From: CAVVNC01 sp963750015 | Lineage (GTDB): Bacteria; Desulfobacterota; Syntrophorhabdia; Syntrophorhabdales; WCHB1-27 | Assembly: GCA_963750015.1 (NCBI GenBank) | Contig: CAVVPU010000059.1 | Location: forward strand, 14,181-78,180 | Direction: 5' to 3' | DNA: 64,000 bases | Shown here: positions 7,736 through 16,859 of the stretch, one piece after another | How positions within the stretch are numbered: position 1 is the stretch's first letter | How the letters are laid out: each line of letters opens with the position of its first letter | The notes under the pieces: model-generated | The model's database searches: none | The model's input: only the letters and a program-made list of their open reading frames with translations | Told to the model about the DNA's origin: nothing | Program-made: the position numbers and the translations under genes

Positions 7736-8345
7736 AGCCGGCCAGACGGCTATCCAGGGAACGACCGTTGGGTCGTCCGGAATACCAGGTCTGGTGCTTG
7801 CCAGGCTTCAAGAACTCGTTGCCTGGGGAAGAAAGTACTCTCTGTGGCCTCTCAACTTCGGAAGCTCTTGTTGCTACATAGAAATGGCGGCGGCGGTTAC
7901 CCCGAAATATGACCTCGCCCGGTTTGGAGCGGAGGTGTTGCGTGGGAGCCCCCGGGAGGCAGACCTGCTCATCGTCGCCGGAACGGTATTCAAGAAGCTT
8001 GCACCGGTCGTGAAGCGGCTATACGACCAGATGATGGAGCCAAAATGGGTCGTATCCATGGGGTCCTGTGCGAATTCTGGCGGCATGTACGACATTTACA
8101 GCGTGGTCCAGGGGGTTGACACCTTTCTCCCGGTTGATGTGTACGTTCCGGGATGTCCCCCACGTCCTGATGCCCTGCTCGAAGGGCTTATGCTGCTCCA
8201 ACAGGTGGTCGCGGGCGAGAAGAGGCCTTTGAGCTGGGTAGCGGGCCCGAAAGGGATTGAAAGACCGGCATTCCCTTCGATGAGGGAAACCAAGTGGTCA
8301 AACAGGATCAAGGAAAAATGCCTTCGACCACCCGATGAGATATGA
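7719..8345 (+). CDS. nuoB: NADH-quinone oxidoreductase subunit B
   Basis: Peripheral-arm subunit that carries the last [4Fe-4S] cluster (N2), which passes electrons to quinone. All four ligands are visible: the tandem pair in GSSCCYIEM, then MGSCANSGG and PGCPPRPD. Length 208 aa is normal for the E. coli-like class; the C-terminal 50 residues are less conserved. It overlaps nuoA by 17 nt. Confidence 0.95.
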   Translation: MSRKHKAGQTAIQGTTVGSSGIPGLVLARLQELVAWGRKYSLWPLNFGSSCCYIEMAAAVTPKYDLARFGAEVLRGSPREADLLIVAGTVFKKLAPVVKRLYDQMMEPKWVVSMGSCANSGGMYDIYSVVQGVDTFLPVDVYVPGCPPRPDALLEGLMLLQQVVAGEKRPLSWVAGPKGIERPAFPSMRETKWSNRIKEKCLRPPDEI

Positions 8346-8366
8346 AATGAGCCGCAGGAAGGAACA

Positions 8367-8408
8367 ATGACCAAAATGACGCCGGTAGTGAGGGCCATAC
8401 GGATATGA
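8367..8408 (+). CDS. 13-codon upstream ORF before nuoCD
   Basis: In the 59-bp gap between nuoB and nuoCD a short frame (MTKMTPVVRAIRI) begins at ATG 8367 behind AGGAAGGAA and stops with TGA at 8406-8408, overlapping the nuoCD ATG in an ATGA. Ribosome binding site, length and overlap fit translational coupling to nuoCD, which has no clear ribosome binding site of its own. Expression is inferred; it may be incidental. Confidence 0.35.
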   Translation: MTKMTPVVRAIRI

Positions 8409-10162
8409 GCCTGGATGAAGCCGTAGGAGGTCCGGTCAAGGGGCTTGAAGAAAGGTTCGGTAAGGGTTCGGTCCTCGAACAATCGACGACTGACCGGATA
8501 CCGACTGTCTGGGTGCCGCGCGAACTGGTCCGGGAAGTCCTTCGCTATCTAAAGGAAGACATGAATGAACCTTATCGGACCCTCTACGATCTCACCGCAA
8601 TAGACGAGCGGGTTCGCCGGGATAGGACCGGACAGCCACACAGCGATTTTACCGTCATATACCACCTTCTCTCGTATGGTCGCAACGCAGACATTCGAAT
8701 AAAAATCGGCCTTTCCTCCGACGACGCGGTCGCGCCCAGCATAGTGAAGGTCTGGCCTTCTGCAAACTGGTATGAGAGGGAAGCGTGGGACATGTTCGGA
8801 ATCGTCTTTGAAGGCCACCCCAACCTGAGGCGCATCCTGCTTCCGCCGTGGTGGGAGGGCCATGCGCTCAGAAAGGAACACCCCGCGAGGGCCACTGAAA
8901 TGGGTCTCTTCACACTGTCCGATGCCGAAGAAGAGAGGGAGCAGGCCACCCTCGCTATCGACCCCGACCAGTTTGCGGGCAAGAAGGCTCGGGGCGACAC
9001 GGACTTCATGTATCTCAACCTCGGTCCCCACCACCCGGGTACCCACGGCATATTTCGAGTGCGCCTGGAAATGGACGGAGAGGAGATCCTCGATGCTTCG
9101 GCAGACATCGGCTACCATCACAGGGGGGCCGAAAAGATGGGAGAACGCCAGTCGTGGCACACCTATATACCTTACACCGACCGTGTCGACTATCTGGCGG
9201 GAGTGCTCAACGAATTCCCTTACGTGATGGCCGTGGAAAGGCTGGCAGGCATCGAGGTCCCGGATAGGGCCAAGGTGATTCGAGTGATGATGGCAGAGCT
9301 TTTTCGTATCGCGAGCCATCTCGTCTGGTACGGCACGTTCGCTCAAGACCTCGGGGCCCTTTCACCGGTGTTTTATACCTTTTATGACCGGGAGAAAATA
9401 TTCGAGATTATAGAGGCGATATCGGGCTCCAGGATGCACCCTATTTGGTTCCGCATCGGAGGCGTTGCCGCGGACCTGCCTAAGGGATGGGAAGAACCGG
9501 TCAAAAGTTTTCTTGATTACATGCCCCGCCGCCTCAAAGAATACGATTCCATCGTCATGAAGAACCGTATCCTCAAGGCCCGGACTAAAGGCGTGGGGGC
9601 TTTTACCCTGGACCAGGCGGTGGAATGGGGATGGACCGGTCCCAACCTAAGGGCCTGCGGCTTCGAATGGGACTTCAGAAAGAAGAGGCCTTATTCGGGC
9701 TATGAGCATTTCGATTTCGATATACCGACAACGGACCACGGCGACTGTTACGACCGGGCAGTCATCCACGTGGAGGAAATAAGACAGAGCCTGCGAATCG
9801 TCGAACAGTGCCTCAAGAACATGCCCGGCGGACCCTACAAAGCGAGCCATCCGCTGGCGACGCCGGCCATCAAAGAAAAGACCACCACAGACATAGAGAC
9901 CCTGATCACCCATTTCCTTGGAGTAAGCTGGGGACCGGTCATCCCTCCGGGAGAGGCAGCAGTGGGTATTGAGTCGGCGAAGGGTAACAACACCTATTAT
10001 CTCGTGAGCGACGGCAACACCACGTCGTATCGGACGAGAATACGGACACCATCCTTTGCCCATCTTCAGACGGTTCCCCTTCTTGCTCGCGGCGGAATGA
10101 TATCGGATTTGATCGCGATCCTTGGGAGCCTCGATTTCGTTATGGGAGATTGCGACAGATGA
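8405..10162 (+). CDS. nuoC: NADH-quinone oxidoreductase subunits C and D, fused
   Basis: A 585-aa fusion of NuoC (about residues 1-190) and NuoD (about 195-585), the arrangement known from E. coli. The NuoC part has YEREAWDMFGIVFEGHPNLR and the NuoD part opens with YLNLGPHHPGTHGIFR, the conserved histidine segment lining the quinone site. Further NuoD landmarks are GYHHRGAEK and TPSFAHLQ near the C-terminus. These subunits form the quinone cavity with NuoB. The start ATG at 8405 overlaps a 13-codon upstream frame. No frame disruption is seen across the gene. Confidence 0.95.
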   Translation: MSLDEAVGGPVKGLEERFGKGSVLEQSTTDRIPTVWVPRELVREVLRYLKEDMNEPYRTLYDLTAIDERVRRDRTGQPHSDFTVIYHLLSYGRNADIRIKIGLSSDDAVAPSIVKVWPSANWYEREAWDMFGIVFEGHPNLRRILLPPWWEGHALRKEHPARATEMGLFTLSDAEEEREQATLAIDPDQFAGKKARGDTDFMYLNLGPHHPGTHGIFRVRLEMDGEEILDASADIGYHHRGAEKMGERQSWHTYIPYTDRVDYLAGVLNEFPYVMAVERLAGIEVPDRAKVIRVMMAELFRIASHLVWYGTFAQDLGALSPVFYTFYDREKIFEIIEAISGSRMHPIWFRIGGVAADLPKGWEEPVKSFLDYMPRRLKEYDSIVMKNRILKARTKGVGAFTLDQAVEWGWTGPNLRACGFEWDFRKKRPYSGYEHFDFDIPTTDHGDCYDRAVIHVEEIRQSLRIVEQCLKNMPGGPYKASHPLATPAIKEKTTTDIETLITHFLGVSWGPVIPPGEAAVGIESAKGNNTYYLVSDGNTTSYRTRIRTPSFAHLQTVPLLARGGMISDLIAILGSLDFVMGDCDR

Positions 10163-10239
10163 CCGGGAAAGCCGCAAATATGAATCAAACCAGGCGCCTA
10201 AGGAACGACAATGGGAGGCAGCTCTCTTTGGAGTGACAC

Positions 10240-10704
10240 GTGTTGACCGATAGCGAACGTAAGGAGATCGTAGAAGAATTAAGTCATTATCCTCAAGCAC
10301 GGGCAGGCTGCGTCGATGCTCTGAAGGTAATCCAACGGCATAGGGGGTGGGTTCCTGACGAGGAGATCGGTGATGTGGCGGCCATGCTCGAGATGAGCGA
10401 AGCCGAGCTTGACGCCGTCGCCACCTTCTACCCTTTCATATTCCGGAAACCGGTCGGCAGACACATTATCTCGGTCTGTGACAGTCTGTCCTGCTGGCTC
10501 ATGGGATACGAGGCAATACTACAGGCGCTCACACAACGCCTCGACGTTACCTGGGGAGGCACGACGAAGGACGGCCGGTTTACGCTCCTTCCCGTTGCCT
10601 GCTTAGGGCAATGTGACCAGGCGCCCGCCATTATGATAGACAAGGAAGTTTACGGTAACCTGAGACCGGAAATGATCGAACTAATTCTCGAACGTTATGC
10701 GTGA
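10240..10704 (+). CDS. nuoE: NADH-quinone oxidoreductase subunit E
   Basis: Thioredoxin-fold subunit of the NADH-oxidising module holding the [2Fe-2S] cluster N1a. The four ligands are Cys80, Cys85, Cys121 and Cys125 in VCDSLSCW and ACLGQCDQAP. The helical N-terminal half is typical, and 154 aa is normal. The start is GTG at 10240, preceded by GGAG. Its end overlaps nuoF by eight bases, linking it to the catalytic partner. Confidence 0.95.
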   Translation: MLTDSERKEIVEELSHYPQARAGCVDALKVIQRHRGWVPDEEIGDVAAMLEMSEAELDAVATFYPFIFRKPVGRHIISVCDSLSCWLMGYEAILQALTQRLDVTWGGTTKDGRFTLLPVACLGQCDQAPAIMIDKEVYGNLRPEMIELILERYA

Positions 10705-12017
10705 GGCCATGGACAAGAAAGAAACGGAAAGGCCTCTAACTTGGATGATGAAAGACGACGGTTCCGCGGTAGGAATGAAGGAATACGAGGCCCATGGAGG
10801 TTATCGCGCGTTAAAGCGGGCCCTCAGGGAAATGACGCCCCGTGAAGTCCAGGAAGAGGTCAAGGCAGCAAATCTCAGGGGGCGGGGAGGAGCGGGCTTC
10901 CCGACAGGCATGAAGTGGAGCTTCGTACCCATGGGGGATGGAGCACCTCATCCCAAGTATCTCGTGTCAAACTCGGATGAGATGGAGCCGGGCGCTTTCA
11001 AAGACCGCATATTGATGGAACGGAATCCTCATCAGTTGATCGAGGGCATGATCATCGCCGGCTACGCCATAGAAGCAGACATCGCGTATATCTTCCTGCG
11101 CTGGGAGTATCAAAGATCGGCTGAGGTCCTCGGCACGGCACTAAGGGAGGCCTACGGGGCAGGGTATCTGGGCACGGGCATTGCGGGCAGTAAGTTCGGC
11201 CTTGAGATACGTCTCCACGCGAGCGCCGGACGATACATATGTGGGGAAGAGACGGCGCTGCTCAATGCCCTCGAAGGGAGGCGGGCCGTACCAAGGGCAA
11301 AGCCTCCCTTTCCTCAATCGAAGGGGCTGTGGGGCCAGCCAACCGTCGTCAATAACGTGGAAACCTTATCCAACGTGCCCCATATCATCGCTAATGGCCC
11401 TGAATGGTTCAGGGGTCTGAGCCGAACAAACGATGCCGGCACCAAGATATACGGAGTGAGCGGGCGCGTTGTGAGACCCGGATTCGTGGAGCTTCCAATG
11501 GGGACCCCTCTAAGAGAAATTCTGGAGGAGCACGCAGGGGGCATGAGGGAGGGTTTTACGGCGCGCGCCGTTATCCCGGGCGGAGGCTCGACAGAATTCG
11601 TCCTCCCTGAGCCTCTTCGACACGCCAATGGACTTCGACTCTATGGAGAAGAAGGCAGGGAGCCGTCTGGGCACGGGCACGATGGTGGTCCTCGACGACC
11701 GCACCTGTCCCATAGGCCTCGTCCATAACCTGGAGAAGTTCTTTTCCCGCGAATCATGTGGATGGTGCACCCCTTGCCGGGATGGGCTGCCGTGGATCAC
11801 GAATATATTGGGCGAGTTAGAAGAGGGCAGGGGACGGCCGGAAGATCTCGAAGTGCTTGAGGAACACACCTGGCTCCTTAAGATGCATCACACTTATTGC
11901 GCCCTGGCGCCTGGAGCCATCGAGCCTCTCCAGAGCGCCCTCAAGTTTTTCAGTCAGGACTTCGAGAGGCACATAAAGGAGCACAGGTGCCCCTATAAAG
12001 GGGCCGCGGCTGCCTGA
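10697..12017 (+). pseudogene. nuoF: NADH-quinone oxidoreductase subunit F, one-base frame disruption
   Basis: NuoF binds NADH and FMN and carries [4Fe-4S] cluster N3. The frame from ATG 10697 covers the NADH/FMN part (GRGGAGFPTGMKWSF near 59-73, SNSDEMEPGAFKDR, ICGEETALLNALEG) but leaves the family sequence after CTT at 11615-11617 and ends at 11728. The family sequence continues in the next frame from GAC 11619: DTPMDFDSME, then ESCGWCTPCRDG with three N3 ligands and the fourth Cys in TYCAL, to TGA at 12015-12017. Skipping the base at 11618 gives a normal 439-aa NuoF. As written the product lacks cluster N3. Possible causes are a mutation, a sequencing error or +1 frameshifting (CTT CGA C resembles the geometry of the prfB site CTT TGA C, but no stimulatory Shine-Dalgarno-like element is present). 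Confidence 0.85.
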
Positions 12018-12023
12018 ATTACT

Positions 12024-14741
12024 ATGTCAGTGATCTATATAGACAAGAAACCCTATGAAGCAAAAGAGGGTGAAAACCTCTTAAAGGTATGCCTCGGCCT
12101 CGGCTTCGACCTGCCTTACTTTTGCTGGCACCCAGCCCTGCACTCGGTTGGCTCCTGCAGGCAGTGCGCCGTCAAACAGTTCAAGGACGAACACGACGAG
12201 AAGGGAAGTATAGTCATGTCGTGTATGACTCAGGTTCAGGACGGCATGTATATCTCCATAAACGATCCCGAGGCGCGGAAGTTCAGGTCGAGCGTGATCG
12301 AGTGGCTCATGACAAACCACCCTCACGATTGTCCGGTCTGTGACGAGGGAGGGGAATGTCACCTGCAGGACATGACCGTCATGACGGGCCACGCCTATCG
12401 CAGGTTCAGGTTCAAGAAGCGGACACACGTCAATCAGGACCTCGGCCCCTTCCTGACTCACGAAATGAACCGGTGCATAGCCTGTTATCGCTGTACGAGG
12501 TTCTATAACGACTATGCTCGCGGACGTGATTTCGGGGTCTTCGCCTGCCATAATGACGTCTATTTCGGAAGGGCAGAGAGCGGGACCCTCGAGAGCGAGT
12601 TTGGGGGCAATCTTGTCGAGATTTGCCCGACCGGGGTCTTCACGGACAAGACGCTCGCCCGTCACTACACCAGAAAATGGGATCTCCGGACAGCTCCCTC
12701 AATCTGCGTGCATTGCAGCCTGGGGTGCAACACCATCCCGGCTGAGCGGAACGGCACGCTCAGGAGAATCCGGAATCGGTACAATGGCGAAGTCAACGGC
12801 TATTTTCTTTGCGACAGGGGCCGTTACGGTTACGAATTCGTCAATAGCGACAGAAGGATCAGAGAGCCGAACCTCAGGGCCAACGGGCGTACAACCCTTC
12901 GGCCCGTGAACAGCAAAGATGCAATAGAGCATGGGGCAGTCTTGTTGGGAGCGGGGTCCGGTCTAATTGGCATAGGCTCCCCCCGAGCCTCTCTCGAAGC
13001 AAATTACGCTCTCAGGACATTGGTCGGAAAAGACAGGTTCTTTGCCGGCGTGTCTGAACGAGAGCACCTTCTGACGACGATTGCGGTCGACCTCCTGAAA
13101 CGAGGCCCCGCCCGACTGCCTTCCCTGGCAGAGGTGACCGAATGCGACGCGGTCTTTCTATTGGGAGAGGATATCCCCAACACTGCGCCCCTTCTTTCCC
13201 TCAACGTGCTTCAAGCCCTTCGGAACCAGCCAATGGAAGCCGCTCTAAACGCCAAAATTCCTTATTGGGACGATAAGGCGACGCGCGTCGCAACAGGGGA
13301 TAGAAAAGGACCGTTATTCGTTGCCACTACAGGCAGGACCCGCCTCGACCAACACGCAACGGCCGTGCTTCGGGGGGCACCTTCAAACCTTGCAAGAACT
13401 GCCTTTGCCGTAGCCCACGCCATAGATAAACAGGCTCCATCGGTGGAAGGTCTCACGAAGACCGCAGCCTCATTCTGTGAGAAGGCGGCAGAAGCCCTGA
13501 CACAGGCACGACGGCCCCTCGTCATTTCGGGTGTGAGCTCTTTCGATGAATCGATGCTCCGGGCCGCAGCCCAGGTTGCGCGGTCCCTCTGCAGCGAGCG
13601 TAAGGAGGCGTATCTCTTCCTCGTGTTGACCGAGTGCAACAGCTTCGGATCGGCACTCATGACGGCAGGAAGTCTGCAAGGTGCCTTCGCGGAGGCCGCG
13701 GAGGGAAGGGCAGAGGCCGCCCTGATCCTGGAGAATGACCTGTACCGTCGGGCGCCGGCCCAGGATGTCGATGACTTTTTCGATGCCCTTCGGGGGGTGG
13801 TGGTGGTCGACCACCTGTATCATCGGACCGCGCTCAGGGCAGATGTGCTACTGCCTGCCGCCTCCTTTGCAGAGAGCGAAGGCACACTCGTGAATAGCGA
13901 AGGTCGGGCCCAGCGATACTTCCAGGTATTTCCTCCGGCTGCCGGACTGCAAACGAGCTGGCGATGGATCAGAGATATCATGATGGCCCAGGGCAGACAG
14001 GAGGCTGAGGGGTGGACTAGTGTGGATCGACTCCTTGCCTCGATGGGCTCGGCAATAGCAACCCTTAATCCCGGTGTTCATGCGGCTCCGCCGGCCTCAT
14101 TCAGAATGGCGGGGATGAAGATCGCCCGGGAGCACCAGCGCTCTAGCGGCAGAACGGCGATTGACGCGAACAAAACCGTTCACGAACCCAAGCCGATCGA
14201 GGATGATGACTCTCCTCTGGCTTTTACCATGGAAGGGTTTCATGGACTGCCTCCGTCCGAGTTGGTTCCGCGCTTCTGGGCCCCCGGCTGGAATTCCGTC
14301 CAAGCCCTCAATAAGTTCCAGACCGAGGTGGGAGGGGCCCTGCGCGGGGGAGACCCCGGAATCAGGCTCGTCGAACCTCGAAAGGATTCCAGTCCGGAGT
14401 ACTCCGATGAGATACCCCAACCCTTTTCCCGTGAGGAAGACCTATTCCTCGTGGTCCCCTTCTATCACGTCTTCGGTTCCGACGAGCTGAGCATCCTGAG
14501 CCCGGGAGTGAAAAGCAGATCTCCAGAGCCCTACCTCGCCCTCTCACCAAAGGATATGGGCAAGCTGAATGTGGCCCGGGGAGAGCCGGTGTCGCTCTTC
14601 GTCGACGGCCGCTCATACAGGCTTGCCGCGATACCATCGCCGGCGGGCATAGAAGGAGTGGCTGGCCTCGGGTATGGCCTTCCCCGGTCACCTATGCTCA
14701 CCTTTCCCGCCTGGGGAAAAGTCGAAAAGGCCCGGCCATGA
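12024..14741 (+). CDS. nuoG: NADH-quinone oxidoreductase subunit G
   Basis: Largest peripheral subunit of complex I, 905 aa. The N-terminal ferredoxin-like part has the [2Fe-2S] ligands in CWHPALHSVGSCRQC and SCMTQ, then the His-Cys3 cluster in HPHDCPVCDEGGEC and the CIACYRCTR ... CPTG cluster. A further CVHCSLGC-x27-C motif matches the extra cluster N7 found in E. coli and Thermus NuoG. The rest is a molybdopterin-oxidoreductase-like domain ending in a dinucleotide-binding-like barrel (from about 815). It overlaps nuoH by four bases. The middle region is divergent, as usual for this subunit. Confidence 0.94.
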   Translation: MSVIYIDKKPYEAKEGENLLKVCLGLGFDLPYFCWHPALHSVGSCRQCAVKQFKDEHDEKGSIVMSCMTQVQDGMYISINDPEARKFRSSVIEWLMTNHPHDCPVCDEGGECHLQDMTVMTGHAYRRFRFKKRTHVNQDLGPFLTHEMNRCIACYRCTRFYNDYARGRDFGVFACHNDVYFGRAESGTLESEFGGNLVEICPTGVFTDKTLARHYTRKWDLRTAPSICVHCSLGCNTIPAERNGTLRRIRNRYNGEVNGYFLCDRGRYGYEFVNSDRRIREPNLRANGRTTLRPVNSKDAIEHGAVLLGAGSGLIGIGSPRASLEANYALRTLVGKDRFFAGVSEREHLLTTIAVDLLKRGPARLPSLAEVTECDAVFLLGEDIPNTAPLLSLNVLQALRNQPMEAALNAKIPYWDDKATRVATGDRKGPLFVATTGRTRLDQHATAVLRGAPSNLARTAFAVAHAIDKQAPSVEGLTKTAASFCEKAAEALTQARRPLVISGVSSFDESMLRAAAQVARSLCSERKEAYLFLVLTECNSFGSALMTAGSLQGAFAEAAEGRAEAALILENDLYRRAPAQDVDDFFDALRGVVVVDHLYHRTALRADVLLPAASFAESEGTLVNSEGRAQRYFQVFPPAAGLQTSWRWIRDIMMAQGRQEAEGWTSVDRLLASMGSAIATLNPGVHAAPPASFRMAGMKIAREHQRSSGRTAIDANKTVHEPKPIEDDDSPLAFTMEGFHGLPPSELVPRFWAPGWNSVQALNKFQTEVGGALRGGDPGIRLVEPRKDSSPEYSDEIPQPFSREEDLFLVVPFYHVFGSDELSILSPGVKSRSPEPYLALSPKDMGKLNVARGEPVSLFVDGRSYRLAAIPSPAGIEGVAGLGYGLPRSPMLTFPAWGKVEKARP

Positions 14742-15700
14742 AGCAGATCGTTTTAACCCTCGTCGTCATAATCTGCGTGCTTTTGGCCATGGTCACCATG
14801 GCTGCGGGCCTCATCTGGCTGGAGAGAAGGCTTCTCGGCCTCTGGCAGGACAGGTACGGGCCCAACAGGGCAGGACCCTTTGGCCTGCTTCAGGTACCTG
14901 CGGACATGATCAAGATTTTCTTTAAACAGGATTGGGTACCGCCTTTCGCCGATAAACCTGTCTTTGTGATCGCTCCGGGGATCATTATCGTTACGGCCCT
15001 CATGGCCTTTGCTGTCGTACCTTTCGCCGAACGGATAGTAGTGGCTGACCTGAACATCGGCCTTCTCTACTTTTTGGGATTCTCCTCTCTCGGAGTTTAC
15101 AGTATCGCTCTTTCGGGGTGGTCATCGGACAATAAATATGCAATGCTCGGCTCTCTCAGAGCCGTAGCCCAGATGTTGAGCTACGAGGTTTTCATGGGAG
15201 CCTCTCTGATGGGCGTGGTAATGTTGTCCGGGACCTTCAGTCTCAGCGGCATCATCGAGGCCCAGCGGCGGGTCTGGTTCATTATTCCTCAATTCCTCGG
15301 ATTTGTAACCTTCCTGATAGCAGGGGTGGCGGAAACCCGTCGTTTACCCTTCGATCTACCCGAAGCGGAGAGTGAGCTGGTCGCCGGATACCATATCGAG
15401 TACTCCTCCCTTAAATTCGGTATGTTCTTTGTCGGGGAATACTTGGGGATCGTGCTGATTTCAGCCTTTATCACCATCCTCTTCCTCGGGGGATGGAGGG
15501 GCCCGGTCCTGCCGGGGCTGGTCTGGTTTTTCATAAAGGCGCTCTTCTTTATCTGCTCCTTTATCCTCTTTCGGGCTACCCTTCCGCGGCCCCGTTATGA
15601 CCAGCTCATGGCCATGGCCTGGAAGGCGCTTTTGCCCCTGACCCTGTTAAACCTCGTGGCCACGGCAGCCATAGTGCTGGTCCTGGGGGGTAAGCCGTGA
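14738..15700 (+). CDS. nuoH: NADH-quinone oxidoreductase subunit H
   Basis: Membrane subunit forming the roof of the quinone chamber, 320 aa with about eight hydrophobic helices. Conserved landmarks are WLERRLLGLWQDRYGPNRAG, GWSSDNKYAMLGSLRAVAQM and the acidic loop ETRRLPFDLPEAESELVAGY, all intact. ATG overlaps the nuoG stop and its own stop overlaps nuoI (GTGA). Confidence 0.96.
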   Translation: MKQIVLTLVVIICVLLAMVTMAAGLIWLERRLLGLWQDRYGPNRAGPFGLLQVPADMIKIFFKQDWVPPFADKPVFVIAPGIIIVTALMAFAVVPFAERIVVADLNIGLLYFLGFSSLGVYSIALSGWSSDNKYAMLGSLRAVAQMLSYEVFMGASLMGVVMLSGTFSLSGIIEAQRRVWFIIPQFLGFVTFLIAGVAETRRLPFDLPEAESELVAGYHIEYSSLKFGMFFVGEYLGIVLISAFITILFLGGWRGPVLPGLVWFFIKALFFICSFILFRATLPRPRYDQLMAMAWKALLPLTLLNLVATAAIVLVLGGKP

Positions 15701-16210
15701 GTATCCTTGTCGCCCTATGGAGGGTATTTCTCCATGCCTTCGCTCCACGAAGGACCGTGCTCTACCCTGAGGAACGGCCGACCCTGCCGGCCAGGTGGAG
15801 GGGGCGAATCATCCTTTCCCGGGATCCGGACGGAAAGGAGAGGTGCGTGGCCTGCTATCTTTGCGCGGCGGCTTGTCCTGTAGACTGCATTTCCCTTCAG
15901 GCAACGAAGGACGAGGACGGCCGGAGGTATCCGGAATTCTTTCGTATCAATTTCTCCAGATGCATTTTCTGCGGCTTTTGCGAAGAGGCCTGTCCGACCT
16001 ATGCGATTCAGCTCACGCCCGACTTCGAAATGGGGGAATGGAAGCGGGAGAGTCTCGTGTACGAAAAGGAGGGATCTGCTCATAAGCGGCCCTGGAAAAT
16101 ACCCGGACTACAATTTTTATCGGGTGTCGGGTGTGGCAACAGAGGGGAAGGGCAGAGGAGAAGGAGCGGAGGAAACGAGGCCCGTGGATGTAAAAGGACT
16201 CGTACCATGA
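15697..16210 (+). pseudogene. nuoI: NADH-quinone oxidoreductase subunit I, one-base frame disruption near the C-terminus
   Basis: Ferredoxin-like subunit carrying clusters N6a and N6b. Both sets of ligands are intact: CVACYLCAAACP (Cys50-60) and CIFCGFCEEACP (Cys89-99). After VYEKE (125) the frame leaves the family sequence. Skipping one G of the GGG at 16071-16073 restores the standard C-terminus (DLLISGPGKYPDYNFYR, then VDVKGLVP), ending at TGA 16208-16210, total 170 aa. In the uncorrected frame the ORF stays open to 16335 with an unrelated basic tail and ends overlapping the nuoJ start (ATGA). All eight cluster ligands precede the shift, so a product with an altered tail could still be partly functional. 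The site contains the purine-rich AAAAGGAGGG. Confidence 0.82.
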
Positions 16211-16331
16211 GTCAAGATCGGGAAAGGCTGAAGCGGGTGCCCCTGTGTTCTTTTCCCGTGAAAGGGGGTCTCCGAAGAACAGGAGTAATCGCGGACGGCC
16301 TCTGCAAAAGCCGGCTCGGCTGGAGGAACCG

Positions 16332-16859
16332 ATGACCATTGCCTTCTACATCACCGCCTCCGTCGCCATTGTCGCCACCTTTCTCGCCGTTTCCCGACGG
16401 AATGCTGTCCATGCACTGCTTTACCTTGTGGTCTCTCTGCTCTCAACGGCGCTTATTTTCCTTCTCCTGGGAGCCCCTTTCGTGGCCGCCCTCGAGGTGA
16501 TCATTTACGTCGGCGCCATAATGGTGCTTTTCGTGTTCGTGGTGATGATGCTGAATATGGGTCCCAAAACCGGCGAGGCACAGCGCCTTTGGCTGGCTCC
16601 TTCGACGTGGCTCGGACCTGCTGCACTCGTCGCGGTCCTGATGGCAGAGCTCCTTTACGTCTCTCAGGCGGGCCCTCCCCTGAAAGGCTACGTTCAGCAA
16701 ATTGCGCCCAAGGAGGTCGCCATAAGCCTTCTCGGCCCCTATCTACTCGGAGTGGAACTTGCCTCTCTGCTCCTCCTCTCGGCCCTGATAGGAGCCTATC
16801 ATCTTGCATACCATCTCGGCGGCAAAGAGGCATTAGAGAAAAAAGGAGCTACGCCATGA
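16332..16859 (+). CDS. nuoJ: NADH-quinone oxidoreductase subunit J
   Basis: Membrane subunit, 175 aa with five hydrophobic segments. Family landmark: EVIIYVGAIMVLFVFVVMML, with the conserved Glu in the third helix next to the pi-bulge region involved in coupling. I start at ATG 16332 behind GGAGGAA (16324-16330); the frame is open upstream but without similarity. Stop overlaps nuoK (ATGA). The 121 bp between the corrected nuoI stop and this start hold no other recognisable gene. Confidence 0.93.
   Translation: MTIAFYITASVAIVATFLAVSRRNAVHALLYLVVSLLSTALIFLLLGAPFVAALEVIIYVGAIMVLFVFVVMMLNMGPKTGEAQRLWLAPSTWLGPAALVAVLMAELLYVSQAGPPLKGYVQQIAPKEVAISLLGPYLLGVELASLLLLSALIGAYHLAYHLGGKEALEKKGATP

Noticed and set aside
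11628..12017. C-terminal NuoF part as an independent small protein
   Set aside because: The ATG at 11628 has no ribosome binding site and the sequence is exactly the missing end of NuoF, so a frame disruption is the simpler reading.
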